Source: Alviniconcha marisindica (Eukaryota > Mollusca > Gastropoda > Provannidae). From it: a stretch of DNA of 64,000 nt. The number at the start of each line of letters is the position of its first letter. Position 1 is the stretch's first letter. Shown in pieces: positions 55,844-64,000 of this stretch. The DNA lies in the NCBI GenBank assembly GCA_018857735.1, contig JABMCL010001606.1, positions 447,501-511,500 on the forward strand, in the 5' to 3' direction. Below the pieces are notes generated by a model that saw nothing but the letters and a program-made list of their open reading frames with translations, did no database searches and was not told where the DNA came from. The position numbers and the translations under genes were made by a program.

Positions 55844-57322
55844 CAGACCTGTTTACCCCCTAAATGCACAAGTGTAGTTTGGGTAGTCTAAATGTGTAGT
55901 CAGGAGGTACAATGTGTAGTCATAGTGCATCAGTTGAAACTGGACTGATTTATCATTCACACATTCAGATTCTCATTCTCACTCAACGAGTCAAAATAAC
56001 ACACAAGAAACTTTGTCTATACAAACTTAATAAAACAACAAATATAATTATTTTGCTGTAGTGTAACACTGTAATTGTAGTATGTTCTTTCTATCTCAGT
56101 TACAAATTTAGACAAGATAATCAGTTTGTCCAACACACACACACACACACACACCAAGCACACACTTTCTCTCATCCTTTCTATGAGCTTGACTGAATTG
56201 ATATAATTTCCAGAATCAGAAGACCACAGTGCCTGAAAATATAAACGTAAGGCGACAGCATGGCACTGCTACCAAGGTCTCAGCCACACACAAGTGGTGT
56301 AGATCCGTTCAGGTCTCTTGCTGGGCCGTGCACATGTGAATGTGGGAAAATTGTAAAGCCAACATTTGACTCAGAATGAGAGTGCAGTTGTACAGATCAG
56401 TCTGCCAGTCAGCCCCCCCCCCCCCCCCCCCCCCCCTCCCTGTACAAACAACCCCGGCCGCAAGCACCCTACTCAACAGCCTAGTACAATTTTTTCCGAC
56501 CTCACAACAGTGTGAGCAACGAATTTTCTCATTGGCTGATCCCCAACAAAGTAGCCAATCACAACGCACGTTCTTTGTAATGGTGATAAAAATTTGCTCA
56601 AGGGAGGTAACTCTACGGACTAGTGCTATCGATGTTTACAAGTGCGGGAAAACTATATCAGTTTGTTGCATTAAAATGGGGGGGGGGGGGGGGGGGGGGG
56701 GGGGGAAGGAGAAAGAGACAGACTTGAAGCTGGAAAAAACTTTCCAGTCGCCTTGAACTCCTTGTAGGACTTGCTCTCAACAGGTTGCTTACAGTCAAAT
56801 CGACCACCATGCTTGCATGATAAAAGTCCGATTTGCAGGTGGTGCAAAGAACAAGTTCGCTGCCTTTCCTTGAAGGAACCAAACACGGATAAGCTTAGTG
56901 GTCAGCTGGGAGAAACTTCTGGGATGGAACTTTCTTCCTTTTAATCGCAGCAGCAGAGCCTTTGGAAGCTAGCACTGAGTCTTCTGAAGAAGACGTTTCA
57001 TACCCTCGCTTCTTCGACTCGGACATTTTCTCCCAACTGAAGGGAGGTTCGGATGCGTTCAGAACCTATGTTTGCGCCGAAAAAAGCGCTGCTATTGCAA
57101 GACTTGATGCGCGCGTATCATAAGCGGGCGCACGTACCTTTTGAACACGGCGGCCGTGTCAAAAATAGGATCGCATCAAAAAAGAGGACCGAATTACGCT
57201 CGTCGCTATCGCGTAGCCAAAACGAAGTCATTTGCGTAGTTTGTGTAATGCAAGCGTAGATGCGTAGTTTGGGCTTCAAATGTGTAGATTTCTACGCCAA
57301 ATGCGTAGACTAAACAGGTCTG
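55844..57322. mobile_element. hAT-like DNA element, 1479 bp, non-autonomous
   Basis: The terminal inverted repeats CAGACCTGTTTA (55844-55855) and its exact inverse TAAACAGGTCTG (57311-57322) begin with CAG as in hAT elements. TGTAGT and GCGTAG motifs are repeated just inside both ends. TGACACAC precedes the left end and also occurs at 57321-57328, overlapping the last two bases of the right end, so an 8-bp target duplication is plausible but blurred by the neighbouring CA repeat. Internal poly-C and poly-G runs are present. Only the N-terminal part of a transposase-like protein remains. Confidence 0.65.
56730..57026 (-). pseudogene. Decayed N-terminal zinc-finger region of a hAT-type transposase
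   Basis: From ATG 57026 the minus frame starts MSESKKRGYE, has a basic KRKKVPSQKFLP stretch, and hits TAA at 56897-56895 after 43 codons. The same frame then reads YPCLVPSRKG and CTTCKSDF, a CxxC finger start. The continuation HGGRFDCKQPVESK and YKEF, the second half of a BED-like finger, is in another frame, so there is also a frameshift. Such HGG-type fingers precede hAT transposase catalytic domains in animal elements; that catalytic domain is absent here. It is broken and not expected to make a working protein. Confidence 0.55.
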
Positions 57323-57339
57323 ACACACACACACTCACA

Positions 57340-57402
<63 letters not shown>
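57323..57402. repeat. (CA)n microsatellite
   Basis: CA repeat abutting the right end of the hAT-like element. Confidence 0.95.
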
Positions 57403-57405
<3 letters not shown>

Positions 57406-57539
57406 TCACACACACTCATCCAAACTCATCCGTTAAGCCACTCAGTTATCTCTAATCTTCTGGTGTGAAAGCCTTGTTCTCAATCTCAGTGACGTGTCGA
57501 TCGGTCCAGGTCTCACTCTAGTCACATCGGTGAATGTCT

Positions 57540-57920
57540 TCGGTGTAAGCTCAACTCACAGGCGGGTGAAATTAAATTACAAACAGAGCTAAATCTTATT
57601 CTCCGAAAATTACAGAGGTAAAAATATTTTAGCAAATCATAGCCAGGCAAAATTCTATTCTCTGTAACTTTCAGACACATGAAAAATTATGCTCTGTAAA
57701 TTGCAGATATGTGAAAGTCCTCTCGACGTATCACGGACAGGTGAAAGCCTTATCTTCAGTGAACTGAAATTCTCGCCTGGAAATTACACACAAGCCAAAC
57801 TCGTTCTCGGCGAGTTGCATACAGGCGAAAGTCTTACTCGAACTAGTCCAAGTCAAAAACATGCATGCATGCAGGTGAAATTCTCACTGGTGATGAATTC
57901 CGTACAGGGTCGTCTGATTC
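57540..57920. repeat. Degenerate tandem repeat of about 36-40 bp
   Basis: Recurring CAGGTGAAA or CAGGCGAAA followed by TTCT and GTGAATT-like text. Copies are strongly diverged. Confidence 0.55.
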
Positions 57921-58149
57921 CGAGTCCGTTTTGGAACTCTCAATCTCGGTGAATCACGGACAGGAAGCGAATTCGTTTGTCTGGGGTACAGCAACAACGA
58001 CCGGATCAATTATTTGTGACGGTTTGCTTCACAGTAGCGTGCAAACGTGACGTTAGCGGGAAACGGGGAAACCTCTAGTATTGGGTTTAAGTCCTTCTGT
58101 CATGGAAGTATAGCACTGATTCCTCTTGGTATGTCTCCGAAGGAAGGGA

Positions 58150-58570
58150 ACTGACTTCCACAAGTTGGGAACTGATTTCCTCCTGACCTCCAGAAAGTAG
58201 GGAATTGGTTCCATCTCGGTCTAGCTCCAAAAGTAGGGACTTGGTTTCATCTGGGTCTATCTCCAAAAGTGGGGAATTGGTTTCATCTTGGTCTATCTCC
58301 AAAAGTGGGGACTTGGTTTCATCTCGGTCTGTCCCCAAAAGTGGGGACTTGGCTTTATCTCGCTCTATCTCAAAACTAGGCAATTGGTTTCATCTCTGCC
58401 TATCTGGGTCTATCTCCAAAAGTGGGGAAATGGTTTCATCTCGGTCTATCTCCAAAAGTGGGGACTTGGTTTCATCTCGGTCTGTCTCTAAAAGTGGGAA
58501 ATTGGTTTCATCTCGGTCTGCTTCCAAAAGTGGGGAATTGGTTTCATCTCGGTCTATCTCCAAACACAAC
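58150..58570. repeat. 36-bp minisatellite
   Basis: About 12 copies of TCTATCTCCAAAAGTGGGG plus ACTTGGTTTCATCTCGG. At 12 codons per unit, plus and minus frames stay open (a SKSGDLVSSRSI repeat on plus). There is no start context, signal or domain, so non-coding is preferred. Confidence 0.9.
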
Positions 58571-58884
58571 GGATGTCTGGGTGAGCGCGATAGCTGGATC
58601 ATCAACAACAAAAACCACCCTTTTCGACCCGTTTTCTGCTGTTCTCCTTGTCAAGGCTGAGGTGAAGATGACAGATGTGTGTTGCAGGAGTGAGGAAGAC
58701 GGCGGGCTGGAGCAACGAGATGAGTTGCAATCAATAGTGCACGGATGTCGACAGCTCAGCTGTCCCCTGAAACCTGATCCTCTCCCTCTCTCATCAGCGC
58801 ACCATCAAGTCAGATACACACCGCCACGATCTGCACTTGCCTTATCGATCCTGAGAAACGCTCGTGTGCAGGCGCGCGCTCGCG

Positions 58885-58885
<1 letters not shown>

Positions 58886-58953
<68 letters not shown>

Positions 58954-58954
58954 A

Positions 58955-58987
<33 letters not shown>

Positions 58988-59032
58988 AAGGTCGAGTGTG
59001 TGCTTGAGGCGGGTGGGGTGCGAGCGAGCGAG

Positions 59033-59066
<34 letters not shown>
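58886..59066. repeat. (CA)n, (CT)n and (GA)n microsatellites
   Basis: CA at 58886-58951, CT at 58958-58986, GA at 59034-59066. Confidence 0.95.
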
Positions 59067-59069
<3 letters not shown>

Positions 59070-59135
59070 TCGAACTCGAAAACTTTCATACTCAAGGATA
59101 GTAGCGTTAGGTCCATTCGTACCTATCTGACAGCC
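59067..59135 (-). mobile_element. GA-linked repeat, copy 1 (short)
   Basis: Directly after a GA tract: TCGAAAACTTTCATACTCAA then GGTCCATTCGTACCTAT and AGTCCTTGCTAGAG. It is homologous to the copies at 59215 and 63266. Confidence 0.5.
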
Positions 59136-59145
59136 AGTCCTTGCT

Positions 59146-59158
59146 AGAGAGAGAGAGA

Positions 59159-59216
<58 letters not shown>

Positions 59217-59300
59217 TTGCTTTTTCTTTTCATAAGGATTGTAGTTTAGGTTCAGTCGAACCTGACTAGTCCTTGCTAAACTACTGCTGAGTAAAAAATC
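59146..59300 (-). mobile_element. GA tract plus GA-linked repeat, copy 2
   Basis: (GA)n to 59214, then AAGGATTGTAGTTTAGGTTC, AGTCGAACCTG and CTAGTCCTTGCTAAACTACTG. Confidence 0.6.
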
Positions 59301-59787
59301 TACAGGGCATCATATATATATGTAACAAACGAATAGGTGGAAATTTACATATGGAGTATAAAAATATAAAAATAAAAGTACACAAAAACTTACGTGTTCA
59401 CAGCGGCAGAGAGACAGACAGACAGAGAAGAGACCGAGACAGACAGAAAGACGGAAACAGCGACAGAGAGATCCAGAAACTTCCACCTCTATTTTCGTCA
59501 TTGAAACTAAAAAAAACTGTTTTTTTGTTAAAGAACTCTCCATTCTCGTGATTTAGGCACAGGTCTGGTTCACATGAAAGTTGAATTGCGGCACCGTGTG
59601 ACCCAGCGTCTTCCACAGATTACAGTATTGATTCCTGCTACCTGGGCTCCAGATCCCATTTCCCTCCTGACCCACATTGTTCTTCATGTAGACTTCAAGT
59701 AAGCTGCTGACATCCTCTCTCAAACCAATCATCTCATGCACCAGTGGGGACGGAATGTCAATACGGGGACAGGATGAGAGGAGAGTG

Positions 59788-59788
<1 letters not shown>

Positions 59789-59841
<53 letters not shown>

Positions 59842-59914
59842 AGAGAGAGAGAGACGGAGAGAGACGGAAGGACGAGAGAAAGAGAGAGAGAGGGGGTGGG
59901 GGGGGGCGCAAAAA

Positions 59915-60007
<93 letters not shown>

Positions 60008-60030
60008 CAGGCAGGCAGGCAGGCAGAGAG
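59789..60030. repeat. (GA)n compound microsatellite
   Basis: Two GA tracts separated by GGGGTGGGG and GGCGC text, then GGCA units. Confidence 0.95.
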
Positions 60031-60690
60031 AGCCGTAGTATAATTTCCTCGCGATCGACCATAACTTATCAGTAACATACGGCTCCATTTGCGGCAAATT
60101 AACAGCAGGAACGCTGCAAACAGACGGCACAGTGGTGGACGTTCAGACGGGAGAGCGGGCCCGGATTACAGCGCTCATCTCAGCCCATTTAGAAGCCCCT
60201 GGTTTGGGCAGCCGCGCCACGGGGCATACAAATAGCCCCTAATTGCAAGCATCTTCCATTCCGGCCGGCCTCGATCAATCACATAATATAGATATGAATG
60301 GCAGGAGGGCAAGTCGCCACACAAAGCCACTGGCGCACAGAGGCTGTGACAGGAGGAAGCTACGGAAGTAAAGAAGGATCGCTTCAAGGGAGACTGGCGC
60401 TGGACCCAAATTACAGGGTATTTGTTTTGTTTTTAAGTTACATCATGTCAGTTCGGATATCCTAAGAGTTGAATAACTCCCATTCAACAGTGTTATCTCC
60501 CCCCACCCTCCTTCCCCCCCATCTTTCCCGCTCTTTCCCCACGGTGAACACTGAACGACAGCGCTGCTGATTTTTCATTTGCAAGAGATAAGAGTTATAG
60601 CTTAATAATCTGATGCATACATCTATATTCGACAGACGCTAAACAGCATTTTCAAAGCAGTATTTAATAAAAATTAAAAAAAAGAAGGAA
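60030..60690. other. Unassigned spacer
   Basis: Mixed sequence, nothing recognised. Confidence 0.45.
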
Positions 60691-60696
60691 AGAAAC

Positions 60697-60800
<104 letters not shown>

Positions 60801-61002
60801 GTTTATTTATATAATATATATACACAGTCAATAAAATGCTATCCATTTGGGGGAACAAACCCACATGCAGCCTGCATACTGAACACGCCCTCAGTCCTGA
60901 TTCGCTCTGAAACTGTTTCCTCTTTCAGAACCGCCCTCCAAACTGGACTCTTTAATCACTACTATACTGTCTCTTTCCACAGCGGTGCCCCGCCCCGTCA
61001 GT

Positions 61003-61029
61003 AAGTGTGTGTGTGTGTGTGTGTGTGTG

Positions 61030-61079
<50 letters not shown>

Positions 61080-61080
61080 T
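61003..61080. repeat. (GT)n microsatellite
   Basis: GT repeat with one TGATG interruption. Confidence 0.95.
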
Positions 61081-61214
61081 TGCGTGTGTGATTGTTGTAA
61101 TGTAAAATGCTATGGGATTCCACTTTGTGTGGTAGATGGGCGCTATACGAATCCCCTTTGATATCATTATTACTGATGTTTAGTTCAATTCAAGATGGTA
61201 TCTATGCACTCAGC

Positions 61215-61930
<716 letters not shown>

Positions 61931-61937
61931 CTCTGTG

Positions 61938-62017
<80 letters not shown>

Positions 62018-62018
62018 T
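61938..62018. repeat. (GT)n microsatellite
   Basis: Long uninterrupted GT repeat ending in CGCGCG. Confidence 0.95.
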
Positions 62019-62129
62019 TGTGATTTTCTTCTATTATCATTATTTGTAACTCTGTATACATTTTTACATTAAACTACTATATATAGATGCACTTTTGGGA
62101 GGGGGTGGGTGGGTAGAGCTGTTTGTACT

Positions 62130-62270
62130 CTATTGGTATAAATGTCCTTTGGTAGTTTTAGTTTGAGATAGCTTACATGTATGCACTGTGTGTATAGTAT
62201 GAATGTCCTTTGGTAGTTTTATTTTGAGATAGCTTACATGTATGCACTGTGTGTATCTGGCGCTGTGAAC
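62130..62270. repeat. Tandem duplication of about 70 bp
   Basis: AATGTCCTTTGGTAGTTTTA, TTTGAGATAGCTTACATG and TATGCACTGTGTGTAT occur twice in a row (about 62140 and 62203). Confidence 0.9.
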
Positions 62271-62274
62271 ACGC

Positions 62275-63170
62275 AAGGTTTTGTGTGGAAGTTTTTTTAT
62301 GCGCCCCATATAAATTTTCATTCATTCATTTAACGCCCAGCCAACCAGGGCAAAACATGTGCAGGTCGGTATAGTCATGCTACAAACCGAAACACCATTG
62401 ACCACATCGTTAGTAAACCGTACGATACCCGTTACGTTATGTCTAATGAGGATCAGAGGAAATCAAGCTGAATGAGCCAGGAAGGCAGAAGTAAGAAAGG
62501 CGCTGACAGTTAGGCAGAGCATTCAAAGCTATATTCTGACTTACGCAAACTTTAAAGAAAGAAAGTTTGAAAGTCTCGATACTCAACAGAGGAGGATCTT
62601 AATTTCTGCGTCCGCAGTCCCCTACCGATGGAGGCAGAGAGGAAATCGGAGTTACCCCCCTCCCCGGTATGCCCACACAATCATGTGCGACAGACTGGCA
62701 GGAAACCCGCTAATCCACACACGGCCGCGGAACGAGAAAGAGGGCCCTTGCTTCGTCAGCCTCTAGGTGGCCAGTGCTGTCAGACAAATCCCAATAGTCC
62801 CACTGCCGTGTTCAATTTGTTGGCCCAGTTCCCCCCCCCCGTCCCTGGTCAGTTTGGAAAGACATTTGTGATTGGTTCATCTCTTTGCCAACACGGGAAG
62901 CCACTCTGCGCCGTTTGACAGCGTCATTGGTTACGCCTGCGATTGGTGGGCGGTGGGGGAGAGGCGGCGACAGGTGGTTGCTTGATGGGCAAAATGTGAG
63001 ACAACAACCATCTCCATAGTCCCATGCCATGCAGGCAGGGATCCGTCACGTCGGGCGACAGAAGAACTATCTATTTAAATGATTTGTGTTCTTCACTCAT
63101 TGCATACTAAAAGGCTACGGCACGATGCTATATATGGTTATATATGCAATCCCATGATTTGCAGGGGTGG
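62275..63170. other. Unassigned spacer
   Basis: Contains ACGCCCAGCCAACCAGGGC near 62331 (relative at 54655) and TATATTCTGACTTAC near 62531. No supported gene. Confidence 0.4.
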
Positions 63171-63172
63171 TG

Positions 63173-63173
63173 C

Positions 63174-63267
<94 letters not shown>

Positions 63268-63480
63268 GAAAACTTTATTTTACAAGGATTGTAGTTTAGG
63301 TTCAGTCAAAAACCTGTCTAACAACTAGTCCTTGCTAAGCTACTGATGAATAGATATCAAATTACAGGCATTATTTATATACATATAGGCATGAATGAGT
63401 GAGTGAAACGTTATACATGAGAATTTACACACAAAACATAGCGTGCTCACAGTGCCAGATGAACACATGCCATACATCAT
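63173..63480 (-). mobile_element. GT/GA tract plus GA-linked repeat, copy 3 (longest)
   Basis: GT then GA to 63265, then TCGAAAACTTTATTTTACAA, GGATTGTAGTTTAGGTTCAG and TAGTCCTTGCTAAGCTACTG. Similarity with 59215 seems to continue to AAATTTACA/GAATTTACA and the GTGTTCACAG/GTGCTCACAG motifs about 180 bp on. Read on the minus strand, an AATAAAG motif precedes the (TC)n tail, as in some retroelement 3' ends. Confidence 0.6.
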
Positions 63481-63689
63481 TCAGTTACATATTATGAGCA
63501 CACAGAGAGAGAGAGACAGACAGACATACAGACAGACCGAGAAGGGAGAGAGAAGGAGGGTTGGGGGGGGGGGATTAATGCTCAAACAACTGAGATGGCC
63601 AAATCAGTGCTGAAACAAATTTCGTCAAATCACAAAACATAGGACACTCAAAACATAGGACACTTTTTACCTTTGAATCGGACCCGGGG

Positions 63690-64000
63690 GAATGAATAAT
63701 AATAATAGGGAACTTATAGAGCGCTTTCAGAAACGCAAAGCGCTTTACAACTGAACTTTAAAATAAATAAAAATACAATGCGCAAATACACATAATTATA
63801 ATTACCCATATTATAATTAACAAAAAAAATCATACAAATCATGGCAAAAACACAAGCACACAAGATCGCTTGCACACGCACGAAACGTTCTGAATGAGCC
63901 ACGAAGGCACACATTACAACAGCAACATTTCAGGCAGTACGCCAAACACACAAATGCGCTATTTTGACCTACTGCAGTGGAGGGAAGAGGGAATCTTTGA
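63690..64000. repeat. Dispersed repeat with AGCGCTTT hairpin
   Basis: AATAATAATAATAGGGAAC is followed by AGCGCTTTCAGAAACGC and AAAGCGCTTTACAA, which can form a hairpin. Then AT-rich text and GAATGAGCCACGAAGG, shared in part with 62485. The family is not named and it runs to the window end. Confidence 0.4.

Noticed and set aside
57540..57920. Possible zinc-finger linkers (TGE-like motifs)
   Set aside because: No Cys and His pairs at finger spacing; it is a degenerate tandem repeat.
58150..58570. SKSGDLVSSRSI repeat protein
   Set aside because: The unit is 36 bp so frames stay open by chance. No signal, start context or other domain.

Overview
The window looks like nuclear DNA of an intron-rich invertebrate, most likely a mollusc and probably a marine gastropod. 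This is inferred from GT-AG split genes, very high density of CA, GA, poly-C/G and minisatellite DNA, tRNA-derived SINEs, and metazoan gene families. Species cannot be fixed from the sequence alone. No bacterial, phage or CRISPR features are present.

Three protein-coding genes can be supported. Two are plus-strand, two-exon paralogues about 8 kb apart (1660-4531 and 12782-17271). Each encodes a single-pass surface protein: signal peptide, cysteine cluster, a run of leucine-rich repeats (LRRs), an LRR C-terminal cap, a long Thr-rich mucin-like stalk, one membrane helix and a short cytoplasmic tail. Their single introns interrupt the LRR block. A TATA box is visible upstream of each. The third is a minus-strand kinesin-3 motor gene of the KIF13/Khc-73 type. 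Six exons spaced over 30113-48741 can be joined in frame; they run from just before the motor core through the P-loop to switch I. Its 5' start and everything after switch I (including the switch II DLAGSE block) were not found, so the next intron may exceed 30 kb and could contain both LRR genes on the opposite strand.

The rest is repeat-rich. More than 15 unrelated minisatellite arrays have unit lengths of about 19-68 bp; the largest are a 21-27 bp array at 30970-33085 and a 27-bp array at 39190-40890, both inside kinesin introns. They generate long spurious open frames on both strands. Mobile-element remains include a hAT-like element with a decayed zinc-finger frame (55844-57322), a THAP-domain element with terminal inverted repeats (27174-27967), a 585-bp MITE (43946-44530), a foldback element (29665-29852), several SINE copies, and a repeat family always found next to GA tracts.

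The most interesting small feature is a complete hammerhead-ribozyme motif at 41765-41822, with a decayed relative at 44941-44990. Both lie in a shared dispersed repeat resembling the ribozyme-bearing terminal repeats of Penelope-like retroelements. Other points of note are a decayed duplicate of LRR gene 1 exon 1 inside its own intron, and a tandem array of splice-acceptor-like units whose last copy supplies the acceptor of LRR gene 2.
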